From JAGNLA01 sp964639885 (GTDB lineage Bacteria; Caldisericota; Caldisericia; JAAYUI01): DNA of 26,467 nt. The DNA lies in contig CAZXEH010000026.1 of assembly GCA_964639885.1 (NCBI GenBank), positions 1-26,467 of the forward strand, in the 5' to 3' direction. A program made the translations under genes and the position numbers. Of the stretch, positions 16,175 to 23,227 are shown piece by piece. The notes under the pieces were generated by a model. That model saw only the letters and a program-made list of their open reading frames with translations, searched no databases and was not told the DNA's origin. Position 1 is the first letter of the stretch; every line of letters starts with the position of its first letter.

Positions 16175-16875
16175 ACGAGATTTGCGTTATAAAAAACCTG
16201 AGGTACTCCTACCCTGACGGCACAAAAGCCCTTGATGGCATCGATTTTTCAATGGTCAGGGGCGAAAAGGTTGCTGTCCTTGGCGCTAACGGAGCTGGAA
16301 AATCCACACTAATGCTGCACTTAAACGGTGTCCTTGATGGTGCCGGTGAAGTTTTAATAGACGGGATCAGGCTTGAAAAGAAGACTCTCAGGCAGATTCG
16401 GCAAAAGGTTGGCCTTGTGTTTCAAAACCCCGACGACCAGCTGTTTTGCCCGACTGTTTTTGACGACGTCGCCTTCGGCCCTCAAAACATGAACCTTTCA
16501 AAAGACGAAGTTGCAAGAAGAGTCGTTCAGGCTTTGAGTCAGGTTGGGCTGTCTGGTTTCGAAAAACGAAGCCCTTTCCATCTTTCCACAGGAGAGAAGA
16601 AGAGGGTTGCCCTTGCAACCGTGCTTTCAATGGACTCAGAGCTGATCGTGCTCGATGAACCCACAACAAATCTTGACCCCAAGGGCAGGCGGGAAATCCT
16701 TGAACTCCTGACGGCAATCGACCGTTCGATGATCATCGTGACCCACGATTTTGAAATGGCTGCCAAACTTTGTCCAAGGTCAATCGTGATTTCGCAAGGC
16801 AGAATCATGGCTGATGGCACAACATCAACTATCATCTCAGACACGAAGCTGCTTGAAACCTGTGACTTGGTGTAA
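16171..16875 (+). CDS. cbiO: ECF transporter ATPase CbiO
   Basis: Cytosolic ABC ATPase that drives the cobalt/nickel importer, 234 aa. All motifs are present: Walker A G-A-N-G-A-G-K-S-T (38-46), Q-loop Gln85 in FQNPDDQLF, signature L-S-T-G-E (138-142), Walker B L-I-V-L-D-E-P (158-164) and the switch His192. The FQNPDDQLF stretch is typical of ECF ATPases. I choose ATG 16171, which overlaps the cbiQ stop as ATGA, over the in-frame ATG 16156, which lies inside cbiQ without a better ribosome binding site. Only one ATPase gene is present, so CbiO probably acts as a homodimer. The stop is immediately followed (no gap) by the stop of the convergent archease gene. Confidence 0.92.
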   Translation: MNEICVIKNLRYSYPDGTKALDGIDFSMVRGEKVAVLGANGAGKSTLMLHLNGVLDGAGEVLIDGIRLEKKTLRQIRQKVGLVFQNPDDQLFCPTVFDDVAFGPQNMNLSKDEVARRVVQALSQVGLSGFEKRSPFHLSTGEKKRVALATVLSMDSELIVLDEPTTNLDPKGRREILELLTAIDRSMIIVTHDFEMAAKLCPRSIVISQGRIMADGTTSTIISDTKLLETCDLV

Positions 16876-17277
16876 TCAGTCGTCGAAAATGATTTGTGCG
16901 GCAAACAACCCGTCAACCTCGACAACCTCAAGCCCGTGGTAGGTTGCAGCCTTGACGCAGTGTTTGGCAATTCCTTCAAAAATCTCGCCTGAAACTGCAA
17001 CTTTCATGGTCAAACCACAAATCTCGGCCTCAAAGGTTGAGGGCAGAAAACCTGAGGTGTCGAAAAGATAGATCAGGTGATTTAAAAACCTGACCAGAAG
17101 TGACTCTTTGTCTGGCGCTTCAATTTCAAAGCTTTCAGTTGTTGTTTGAACCTCTGGTTTGTCGCCAGCCACAAGAAACCTGAAACCTTGCATGGCCGAC
17201 TCAAACAATTCCGGCACCGACCACCCTGAAACCTCGATTGCAAGATCGGCTGTGTGTGGAACGACTTTGAAGCTCAT
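16876..17277 (-). CDS. Archease
   Basis: A small (133 aa) metal-binding cofactor that speeds guanylylation and turnover of the RNA ligase RtcB in tRNA splicing or RNA repair. The archease pattern is clear: the N-terminal strand with H-T-A-D-L-A-I-E-V (from residue 8, conserved Asp11), A-M-Q-G-F in the first helix, L-L-V-R-F-L-N-H-L-I-Y-L-F, V-K-A-A-T-Y-H-G-L-E-V and the acidic C-terminus I-I-F-D-D. The start at 17277 overlaps the upstream stop by one base (TGATG); the longer frame to 17304 lies inside the upstream gene. RtcB is not in the window. The gene is last in a three-gene minus-strand unit with two cysteine-rich paralogues, which hints at a functional link I cannot test here. Confidence 0.88.
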   Translation of the reverse strand: MSFKVVPHTADLAIEVSGWSVPELFESAMQGFRFLVAGDKPEVQTTTESFEIEAPDKESLLVRFLNHLIYLFDTSGFLPSTFEAEICGLTMKVAVSGEIFEGIAKHCVKAATYHGLEVVEVDGLFAAQIIFDD

Positions 17278-17858
17278 CAGGAGAGATAAGCGACAAACCT
17301 GCACGGAGCTGACCCTGAACAGGTTGTGCCGACAACATCACCTTCCAGTTTGCGTTCAAGCGCTGTGCCAAGGTGCTTCAAAACGTGTCCCAAACAGCAA
17401 TAGCAGTATGTTACCGATACTTTCCTGCCAGATCGGGCGCAGTGGCACCAGCATGGGCCAAAGCCAAAGTTCACATGAATTTTATCCCCATCCAGCTTCA
17501 CTTCATAGCCTTTCACAGCTCCATTGAAGCCGATCGCAGCTATGGCGTTTATTGCAGCAACTGCTTCGGGCAAAGGAAGTTTCATCGCAGCAATCTGCTT
17601 CATCGCCTCAAGCCTTGCTCCCGTCACCGAGCAGGCGTTTCTCTGTCTGACAGTTTTGCACACGTCAACTGGCAAGAGCGAATCCATCCGATCCATCGCC
17701 TCTGCCAGCCATATCCCGATCTTTTCCTTTGTTGACGACTTTTTCACACTCTGGCCACCGGCCATGATCAGCGAGATTGTGGGTTCATCAACCCCAGCCG
17801 CCCTCAATTCGCGGTCAAGCTCAAAAACGCGATGGTAAGGATATTTTTCCACTTTCAA
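17277..17858 (-). CDS. Cysteine-rich protein, paralogue 2
   Basis: A 193-residue cytosolic protein I cannot assign to a family with confidence. The N-terminal half is helical (W-L-A-E-A-M-D-R-M-D at 50-59). The C-terminal half is cysteine-rich: C136-W-C138-H-C140, then Y-C152-Y-C-C155-L-G-H, and C180 and C186 in T-C-S-G-S-A-P-C-R-F. This spacing suggests a metal or Fe-S site. The block G-R-K-V-S-x-T-Y-C and G-D-V-V-G is shared with the upstream paralogue. It starts at TTG 17858, overlapping the upstream stop (TTGA), so it is coupled to that gene. Possible relation to the cysteine-rich DUF6144-type or hydrolase-like families is only an impression. Confidence 0.6.
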   Translation of the reverse strand: MKVEKYPYHRVFELDRELRAAGVDEPTISLIMAGGQSVKKSSTKEKIGIWLAEAMDRMDSLLPVDVCKTVRQRNACSVTGARLEAMKQIAAMKLPLPEAVAAINAIAAIGFNGAVKGYEVKLDGDKIHVNFGFGPCWCHCARSGRKVSVTYCYCCLGHVLKHLGTALERKLEGDVVGTTCSGSAPCRFVAYLS

Positions 17859-18412
17859 TCCAGATAAACTTCAAACCTGCATGGGCCGGTTCCAGAGCAT
17901 GCCGAGCCGACAACATCGCCACGAAGAGGTTTTCTTCGCAGGGCAACCTCCATGAGCCTGAGAACGTGGCCTTTGCAGCAGTGGCAGTATGTCTGGGAAA
18001 CCTTTCTTCCGGCAAACTTTGGTGAGCAGACGCATTCTCCGCAGCCAAAGTTGACGTTTATCTTTTTGCCGTCCAGCTCGACCTTGTAGGCGAAAATTTT
18101 GGACTTGTCTACTTCCTTGACCGTCTCTTCAAGAGTGAGGTTCATTTTAGCTATAGCCTTCATGGTTTCAAGCCTCTTGCCACCGGTGCAGCAGGCGCTG
18201 TCCTCACGAACCCTGTTCCTCAAATCCTTTGGCAAAAGCTCGTCCATTCGATCCATCGCCTCGGCAAGCCACTGCGCCTTGTACTTCGGGTTCAGGGTGT
18301 TCAAAATCTGGTCGCCACCCTCCATGATCTTTGCCCGAACAGCCGGATCAACGCCTTCCTTCTCGAGGTTCTTGTCCAGGTCTCTTACTCTACCAAAAAT
18401 CTTTTTGTCCAT
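17855..18412 (-). CDS. Cysteine-rich protein, paralogue 1
   Basis: A 185-residue cytosolic protein and the first gene of the minus-strand unit. The start is set by GGAGGA 4 nt before the ATG at 18412; the open frame extends upstream to 18451 without support. Cysteines lie at 74, 75, 124, 127, 129 (C-G-E-C-V-C), 143, 145, 146 (C-H-C-C-K-G-H), 172 and 178 (C-S-G-T-G-P-C-R-F). The last eight match the downstream paralogue in pattern, as do W-L-A-E-A-M-D-R-M-D and the C-terminal R-F-x-V/A-Y-L. A bound metal or cluster is likely. The function is unknown; the link to archease by co-transcription is the best clue. Confidence 0.62.
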   Translation of the reverse strand: MDKKIFGRVRDLDKNLEKEGVDPAVRAKIMEGGDQILNTLNPKYKAQWLAEAMDRMDELLPKDLRNRVREDSACCTGGKRLETMKAIAKMNLTLEETVKEVDKSKIFAYKVELDGKKINVNFGCGECVCSPKFAGRKVSQTYCHCCKGHVLRLMEVALRRKPLRGDVVGSACSGTGPCRFEVYLD

Positions 18413-18431
18413 CTGTCCTCCGTTTACGATG

Positions 18432-18437
18432 ATGATA
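18432..18437 (-). promoter_or_regulatory. Possible -10 box of the minus-strand unit
   Basis: Read on the minus strand, TATCAT ends 20 nt before the ATG at 18412, leaving room for the GGAGGA ribosome binding site. The upstream -35 region is weak (T-rich). With the plus-strand TATCAT at 18505-18510 this would make a compact divergent promoter region. Confidence 0.3.
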
Positions 18438-18504
18438 AGGCAAACCGCCATTAAAAAGAATACCTGTGGCGGGTTTCACGCTTTCAAGTTTGGCAAAACC
18501 GATG

Positions 18505-18510
18505 TATCAT
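18505..18510 (+). promoter_or_regulatory. -10 box of the ICMT-type gene, leaderless type
   Basis: TATCAT lies 8 nt before ATG 18519 with no ribosome binding site between. The -35 candidate 16 nt upstream (TTCAAG, 18483-18488) is poor. The call rests on the shared -10 to ATG spacing. Confidence 0.4.
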
Positions 18511-18518
18511 ACCCATAA

Positions 18519-19034
18519 ATGAACCGTTCACCAAAAACTTTGGCCGCCGTCTGGCTTTCGTCATTTCTTGTCTATTATGCCGTGCTACCCTGTCTGCTTC
18601 TGGGTTCGACGTGGCTGATAAGGCTTGTGGTTTCGGAACCACCGATAAACTTCGGTTGGATAAACTGGGTGGTTGGATTGGTCATTCTCGCTCCAAACCT
18701 TGTCATATCGGTCTGGACGCTTGCGACCCTGTACAAAAAAGGGTTCCTTGACGCAGCCACACAGAAACTTGTGACCACCGGCCCTTACGCGCACTCAAGA
18801 AATCCATTGGTTGTTTCAACGTTTTCTGTCTACTGGGGAGTCGGGATCATCATCGGATCACTTGTTTTCATAATCCTCACATCATTTTGCTTTCTTGTCA
18901 TGGTTGTGGTGATTGCGCTGTTTGAGGAAAAGTCGCTTGAGCGCAGATTTGGCAGGGAGTATCTGCTTTACCGCCAGAAGACGCCGTTTATGATACCGAG
19001 GAAAAATAGGAGGATAAAAAATGAATTACTTTAG
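18519..19034 (+). CDS. Isoprenylcysteine carboxyl methyltransferase (ICMT/PEMT)-type membrane protein
   Basis: A 171-residue membrane protein with about four hydrophobic segments (12-37, 48-70, 100-120, 120-136). It carries the ICMT/phospholipid methyltransferase signature: L-V-T-T-G-P-Y-A-H-S-R-N-P (84-96), where the family binds S-adenosylmethionine, and the C-terminal E-E-K-S-L-E-R-R-F-G-R-E-Y-L-x-Y (136-151). Bacterial members methylate unknown small or lipid substrates, so the substrate is open. The 3' end overlaps the next, AT-rich gene by 14 bp. The last residues (R-R-I-K-N-E-L-L) are encoded by that gene's ribosome binding site and start region, so the original C-terminus may have been altered by the insertion. 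Confidence 0.82.
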   Translation: MNRSPKTLAAVWLSSFLVYYAVLPCLLLGSTWLIRLVVSEPPINFGWINWVVGLVILAPNLVISVWTLATLYKKGFLDAATQKLVTTGPYAHSRNPLVVSTFSVYWGVGIIIGSLVFIILTSFCFLVMVVVIALFEEKSLERRFGREYLLYRQKTPFMIPRKNRRIKNELL

Positions 19035-19545
19035 TTGGATATTTGATGCTATACCAGCATTAATTGGTGCCATCATTGGTGCGACAGCTTCAATAGCAGT
19101 AATAAAGATTGAAGCAAACAACCAAAATAAGATTGAAAATAGAAAAATAGCTATTGAATACATAATGCATAAAATATATAAAATCGAAGAGAATTTACAA
19201 TCATATGATGATATACTAAAACATGTAGTACCGTTTAATGTTGCTATGAGTACTAATAATAAATCTGAATTACTAAGAATATCTAAGATAGTAAATGATT
19301 TCATTAATTCAGAAAATAGAACAACTTCGAAAATATTTGCTTATTTACCAATAGATAAAATTAATAACATTAAACAACATTTTGAAAACTATAAAAAAGC
19401 AATTGAAAATATAAAAAAGGACAATTACACAGATATCACTGTGTTGACCTTTAAGTTAATGCAAGAAATTCATACATTATTGACAGTTGAGATCATGTTA
19501 TATAATCAAAGATTACAGAAGAATGTTGATATGTATATCAAATAG
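19021..19545 (+). CDS. AT-rich membrane-anchored protein of unknown function
   Basis: A 174-residue protein I do not recognise. An N-terminal hydrophobic segment (about 5-28, IFDAIPALIGAIIGATASIA) is followed by a helical, Lys/Asn/Ile-rich soluble part with coiled-coil character (NNQNKIENRKIAIEYIMHKI). The topology is that of a bitopic anchor with a cytosolic helical domain. AGGAGG (19009-19014) gives a strong ribosome binding site, and the start overlaps the previous gene by 14 bp. Base composition is strikingly AT-rich compared with both neighbours and resembles the HEPN gene at 21630-22772. It is probably acquired. Single-anchor helical proteins of this size occur in phage-defence and toxin-like cargo, but nothing in the sequence proves that role. 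Confidence 0.7.
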   Translation: MNYFSWIFDAIPALIGAIIGATASIAVIKIEANNQNKIENRKIAIEYIMHKIYKIEENLQSYDDILKHVVPFNVAMSTNNKSELLRISKIVNDFINSENRTTSKIFAYLPIDKINNIKQHFENYKKAIENIKKDNYTDITVLTFKLMQEIHTLLTVEIMLYNQRLQKNVDMYIK

Positions 19546-19549
19546 ACAC

Positions 19550-19580
19550 TTGAAATTAAAGCTTTTACAACCATTATAAT
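19550..19580 (+). promoter_or_regulatory. rlmN promoter
   Basis: The -35 box TTGAAA is at 19550-19555. Two -10 readings overlap: CATTAT (19572-19577; 16-nt spacer, 6 nt before ATG, matching the leaderless layout) and TATAAT (19575-19580; better consensus, but a 19-nt spacer and only 3 nt before ATG 19584). No Shine-Dalgarno sequence is present. The -35 box begins 4 nt after the stop of the AT-rich gene. Confidence 0.45.
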
Positions 19581-19583
19581 CTT

Positions 19584-20582
19584 ATGAACTTCTTTGAACT
19601 GGACACCACAGCCTTGCAAGAGTGGATGGCAAACCACGGCATGGAGAAATACAGGGCCAAACAGGTCATGTCCTGGGTTTGGGACAAGAATGTGCTTGAC
19701 CCGCAACAGATGACCAACCTACCCGAATCAGACAGAAACCAGCTCAGGGAGTTGTTTTCAAACGCCCCAACCGTTGAAAAGGCTGTAAGGTCAAGGGACG
19801 CTTCAAGAAAAGTCCTGATCGCCTACCCCGACGGCAAAAAAGTCGAGATGGTGCTGATGAAATCGGTCGGCCACCTCACACTTTGTGTTTCAACACAGAT
19901 TGGATGCGGGTTTTCATGCTCATTTTGCCAGTCCGGCAAGGAAGGGCTTGAAAGAAACCTGACAGCAGGCGAGATTATGGCGCAAGTCGCACTTTGCAGC
20001 CCAAGGCCGAGAAACATTGTTTTCATGGGCATCGGTGAGCCTCTGGCAAACTGGGACAACTTTGTGAAGGCTGCAAAACGCCTCAACAAGGAAGCCGGAA
20101 TCTCGATGAGGCACATGACGGTTTCAACCGTTGGCGTGCCTGGAAAAATCATGCTTGTTGGAAAGGATCTCCCGCAAATGAGACTTGCGATCTCTCTCCA
20201 TGCACCAAGGCAGGCAACAAGGGAACGAATCATGCCCAGAGCCGCAAAAGCCCTGAAGATGCGCGACCTGATCGACGACATAAAAGACTACGTCGCACTG
20301 ACAAAAAACCGTGTGACATTTGAATACATCATGATTTCCAAGGTCAACGACTCAATCGATGACGCAATCGCCCTTTCAGACTTGCTTTCCGGTGTTCCGG
20401 CGCTCATAAACCTGATTCCATATAACGAAATCGAAGGCTCAGAATTCCACCCGTCATCCCCGCAAGCCATCAGGAAATTTCTAGAGCTTTTGAGGGCTGA
20501 AGGGTATGACGCAACCGTGAGAAAATCCCTTGGCTTAAGCGAAAATGCAGCCTGTGGCCAGCTCAAAGCTCATGAAAGTTAG
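19584..20582 (+). CDS. rlmN: Dual-specificity 23S rRNA/tRNA methyltransferase RlmN
   Basis: A radical SAM enzyme that methylates C2 of A2503 in 23S rRNA and A37 of some tRNAs. At 332 aa it is shorter than E. coli RlmN (384), mainly at the N-terminus. The cluster motif is C108-x3-C112-x2-C115 (G-C-G-F-S-C-S-F-C), the Glu of V-E-M-V (88) is kept, and V-F-M-G-I-G-E-P-L, M-R-L-A-I-S-L-H-A-P and the C-terminal A-A-C-G-Q-L with the methyl-carrying Cys324 are all present. Two residues near the cluster differ from the usual form (H-L-T-L-C-V-S instead of R-x-T-L-C-V-S; Q-S-G-K-E-G after the cluster). Cfr is less likely given the context. It overlaps mltG by 11 bp. Confidence 0.92.
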   Translation: MNFFELDTTALQEWMANHGMEKYRAKQVMSWVWDKNVLDPQQMTNLPESDRNQLRELFSNAPTVEKAVRSRDASRKVLIAYPDGKKVEMVLMKSVGHLTLCVSTQIGCGFSCSFCQSGKEGLERNLTAGEIMAQVALCSPRPRNIVFMGIGEPLANWDNFVKAAKRLNKEAGISMRHMTVSTVGVPGKIMLVGKDLPQMRLAISLHAPRQATRERIMPRAAKALKMRDLIDDIKDYVALTKNRVTFEYIMISKVNDSIDDAIALSDLLSGVPALINLIPYNEIEGSEFHPSSPQAIRKFLELLRAEGYDATVRKSLGLSENAACGQLKAHES

Positions 20583-21612
20583 AAAAGCCCGAAAATTTCT
20601 TGTCTGGCTGGTTGTGGTGGCAATCTTCCTTGGATTGTCGGCGCTCATCTTTTTTGTCTATGTCAATCACGTGGCCTCAACCCCTTTCGGGGAGCAGCCG
20701 TTTCCAAAGCAGATAAAAATTGAAAAGGGTGAAACCCCTCAGACAATTGCCGACAAATTGTATGACGATGGCGTGATCTCTTCAAAGTGGATTTTCCTGT
20801 TCGAGGTCAGAAAGCAGAATGCGGGATCAAGGCTGCAGGCCGGCATTTTCATCTTCGACAAACCCTTTGACATGAAACAGGTTATCACAAAATTGGAGAC
20901 TGAAGGCAAGCTCCCGGCAAAAGTCCTGACATTTCCAGAAGGCTCAACCATTACCCAGGAAGCAAAGGCAATTTCAGACAAGCTTGGCAAGGCAACACCT
21001 TTCAAGGAAGTCGCACTCACCGGCAGAAAACGCTTTCCTTTCAAGTTCTCCTCAACCATTTCAACCGACTCTCTTGAAGGCTACCTTTTCCCCGACACCT
21101 ACCAGTTTGACAGCCTGGAGCCTGGGATTGTGGTAAAAACCCAGCTCAGGCGATTCGAGCAGATGTTTGACGACAAGATGGTTGCAAGGTGTAAAGAGCT
21201 TGGCAAAACTGTTCATGAAATCGTCACTCTCGCCTCGATCATCGAAAAGGAAGGCGCAAACGCCGACGAAATGCCGGTTGTTGCCTCGGTATTCTGGAAC
21301 AGGCTTCGTGATGGCTGGATGCTCCAGTCTGATCCGACGCTTATGTACGTTCTGGACAAGCACGACAAGGTGCTCACCCTTGACGAGATGGCGATGGACA
21401 ACCCTTACAACACCTACAAAAACCTTGGTCTTCCACCAGGCCCGATCTGCAACCCGGGCAAAACCGCGCTTATGGCTGCACTCTATCCCAAAGACACCAA
21501 ATACTTCTTCTTTGTTGGCGATGGCAAAGGCCACACCGACTTTTCCGAAACCCAGTCCGAGCACGAGCGGAAGATGGAAAAGTACTGGGGGAGTTACAAG
21601 ATAAAGCCGTAG
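20572..21612 (+). CDS. mltG: Endolytic murein transglycosylase MltG
   Basis: A membrane-anchored enzyme that cleaves nascent glycan strands in the periplasm and sets peptidoglycan chain length; 346 aa from this start. One transmembrane helix (about 9-31) is followed by a LysM-like subdomain (G-E-T-P-Q-T-I-A-D-K-L) and the YceG core: L-E-G-Y-L-F-P-D-T-Y, the catalytic Glu225 in A-S-I-I-E-K-E, S-D-P-T-L-M-Y-V-L, Y-N-T-Y-K-N-L-G-L-P-P-G-P-I-C-N-P-G and the closing F-F-F-V-G-D-G-K-G-H-T-D-F-S. ATG 20572 is preferred because the extra nine residues from 20545 lie inside rlmN. The protein is complete, but its last 27 codons are repeated with small changes at 23085-23166, on the far side of the HEPN gene. 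Confidence 0.93.
   Translation: MKVRKARKFLVWLVVVAIFLGLSALIFFVYVNHVASTPFGEQPFPKQIKIEKGETPQTIADKLYDDGVISSKWIFLFEVRKQNAGSRLQAGIFIFDKPFDMKQVITKLETEGKLPAKVLTFPEGSTITQEAKAISDKLGKATPFKEVALTGRKRFPFKFSSTISTDSLEGYLFPDTYQFDSLEPGIVVKTQLRRFEQMFDDKMVARCKELGKTVHEIVTLASIIEKEGANADEMPVVASVFWNRLRDGWMLQSDPTLMYVLDKHDKVLTLDEMAMDNPYNTYKNLGLPPGPICNPGKTALMAALYPKDTKYFFFVGDGKGHTDFSETQSEHERKMEKYWGSYKIKP
21531..21612 (+). repeat. mltG 3'-end direct repeat, left copy
   Basis: Bases 21531-21610 match 23085-23164 (offset 1554) with 7 differences in 80; 21574-21610 (37 bp) is identical. This is the functional end of mltG, stop TAG. Immediately after it the sequence turns AT-rich. Confidence 0.9.
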
Positions 21613-21629
21613 CTTGAAATAATTATTAC

Positions 21630-22772
21630 TTAAGATAAGAAAAAAATCTGGTCAATGATCATTATTAATTGGAAGGCAAGTATTTTTGTGTATTTATCTG
21701 AACTTACAACACCATGATCAACCGCATTTCTACTAAAAGGAATGTTGTCACTTGTTTCATCAAAATCGGAAAAGAAAAAATCAATTAGAAAATCCTTGAA
21801 GGGGTCTTGAAGTAGTAAAGAGTTGGTATCACTTTTTTTGTTTGCTTTATCGCACAAATTTGAAGCAAGTATTTTTTGAGTGATTTTTATTGTTTGTTTT
21901 CTTTCTTCAATAGGATAAGCACTTCTAAGAATCCCCTCTATTTCTGACGTTAATGTTTTAATGCAATTAATGTAATTTCCTTGCGTAAAAGCATTTATTC
22001 CAGCAAGCAATATTTCCTTCTTCTCTTTAAAAATCTTTTTAGACCACCAGGCATTTATAATATCATTTATTTTATTTTCATCATATTTTTCAATTACTTC
22101 ATTAATTATCTCATGGCAAAAGTTTCCTGTGGAATACATTTTTTCTAATGTTGAATAATCATCTGGAATTAGTTGAATATAAGGAAACCAACCATCCTTT
22201 TTCATTTTTCCAAAAATAGACTCATTACTTATTGTATCATATATATCAAAAAATATTAATTTTCTATATAATATCGATAGATCTCTTTTCATCATTACCA
22301 AATTAAATTTCTCAATTGCCCCTGACGATTCAAACGAAGAATATTGATTAGAAAAGTCGAAATACAAACCAAACCTCCACCCGCATTTAAAACAATAAAT
22401 CAGACAATCGTTCTCTTGTAGATTAATATATGGAAAATAAACTTCCTGAATATCTGCTATTTGTGATTTTTTCACTTCTTTCCCTAATATAACTTTATTC
22501 TTTGCTATTATCTTAAAAATAATATCAAATTTATTTATGTATACGTCAGCACTTTGATCAGAGTGAATCATTATCAAGATTTTATTAATATCTTCTTCTC
22601 TAACCTTACAGATGTTAGAGAAATAATTTATTATATTAATAAAATGATAAAATGATGGATCATCCGATGTTGATGAAAACTTATATAGAACATCTCCTTT
22701 ATCTCCCGGTTTCACATAACTCATTGATATTCCACAAATTTTTTCTATTTTATCTATGTGAAAGTTGCTCAT
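21630..22772 (-). CDS. HEPN-like protein, candidate toxin or defence effector
   Basis: A 380-residue, AT-rich, soluble protein on the strand opposite to mltG. Most of it matches nothing I recognise. The C-terminal 110 residues are helical: a helix with LLAGINAFTQGNYINCIKTL and EIEGILRSAY, then F-S-R-N-A-V-D-H-G, with R348-N349 and H353 giving the Rx4H motif of HEPN ribonucleases, then KILAFQLIMIIDQIFFL. This order (sensor-like N-terminus, C-terminal RNxxxH followed by a hydrophobic helix) is that of Apea/abortive-infection-type HEPN proteins. The presumed activity is RNA cleavage, triggered by an unknown signal. No antitoxin gene is adjacent. Start ATG 22772 has no ribosome binding site; a TATAAT lies 9 nt upstream on that strand (22787-22782). 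The stop is 18 nt from the mltG stop, convergent. Confidence 0.6.
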   Translation of the reverse strand: MSNFHIDKIEKICGISMSYVKPGDKGDVLYKFSSTSDDPSFYHFINIINYFSNICKVREEDINKILIMIHSDQSADVYINKFDIIFKIIAKNKVILGKEVKKSQIADIQEVYFPYINLQENDCLIYCFKCGWRFGLYFDFSNQYSSFESSGAIEKFNLVMMKRDLSILYRKLIFFDIYDTISNESIFGKMKKDGWFPYIQLIPDDYSTLEKMYSTGNFCHEIINEVIEKYDENKINDIINAWWSKKIFKEKKEILLAGINAFTQGNYINCIKTLTSEIEGILRSAYPIEERKQTIKITQKILASNLCDKANKKSDTNSLLLQDPFKDFLIDFFFSDFDETSDNIPFSRNAVDHGVVSSDKYTKILAFQLIMIIDQIFFLS

Positions 22773-23084
22773 ACAAATTCTATTATATTATTATGATCGT
22801 AAATAGCGACTAAGTGACTACTCGGTTCTATTACAATTATACTACACTATGTAGATTAGCAATACTAGACGCAAATTAGAGACATCGGATTCCTGCATAT
22901 ACCTAAATAGTCTGTGGTAGTATAACATTGGCTCAACAATTGCTGTAACACGAGAACGTTAGTGAGGCACAGAATTATTGTGCTTTTGGAGTTAAGAATT
23001 ATGTAAATTGCTCGATTGGTATATATAGTTTACTTTGTCAGTAAGATAACTGCAATCTAAACCGGGGCTGGCATGAATATTGTA
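22773..23084. other. ORF-free region upstream of the HEPN-like gene
   Basis: About 310 bp without a plausible reading frame on either strand. It contains the -10-like TATAAT of the HEPN gene (minus strand, 22787-22782) and a stem-loop AGGCACA (22965-22971) with TGTGCTT (22979-22985) followed by TTGG. Because the island carries no protein antitoxin, a regulatory or antitoxin RNA could sit here, but nothing in the sequence proves one. Confidence 0.4.
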
Positions 23085-23166
23085 CCACACTGACTTTTCT
23101 AAAGACCAGTCCGAGCACGAGCGCAAAATGGAAAAGTACTGGGGGAGTTACAAGATAAAGCCGTGA
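23085..23166 (+). pseudogene. mltG: mltG 3'-end fragment, right copy
   Basis: In frame it encodes H-T-D-F-S-K-D-Q-S-E-H-E-R-K-M-E-K-Y-W-G-S-Y-K-I-K-P and then stop TGA. It is the mltG tail with two amino-acid changes (E to K, T to D) and several silent changes (ACC/ACT, TCC/TCT, CGG/CGC, AAG/AAA). It has no start or upstream body. The pattern of differences is that of a homologous gene from a related genome rather than a fresh duplication. Confidence 0.85.
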
Positions 23167-23227
23167 GGCTCTCGTCTGAATTCCTTTGCCTTAAAGCTGT
23201 GTTGGGCAGGAACAACGGCCACTGTCT

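Larger units (their letters stand above)
21611..23164. mobile_element. AT-rich island inserted at the 3' end of mltG
   Basis: A 1.55-kb segment bounded by the two mltG-end copies. It holds one gene (HEPN-like, minus strand), about 310 bp of ORF-free sequence and the diverged mltG tail at its right end. The segment has no integrase, transposase or terminal inverted repeats that I can see. A crossover within the identical 37 bp would leave the chromosomal mltG body joined to the island on the left, and the island's own mltG tail joined to the chromosome on the right, as observed. It could be a non-autonomous integrative element, or the scar of recombination with foreign DNA carrying an mltG end. 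Confidence 0.65.

Noticed and set aside
21061..21564. 167-codon minus-strand frame inside mltG
   Set aside because: Shadow of a strongly conserved gene with all MltG motifs on the plus strand.
22931..22992. Integron attC-like core (GCTCAAC with a GTT-rich partner)
   Set aside because: The right-hand core does not fit GTTRRRY, the spacing is wrong and the site is upstream rather than downstream of the cargo gene.
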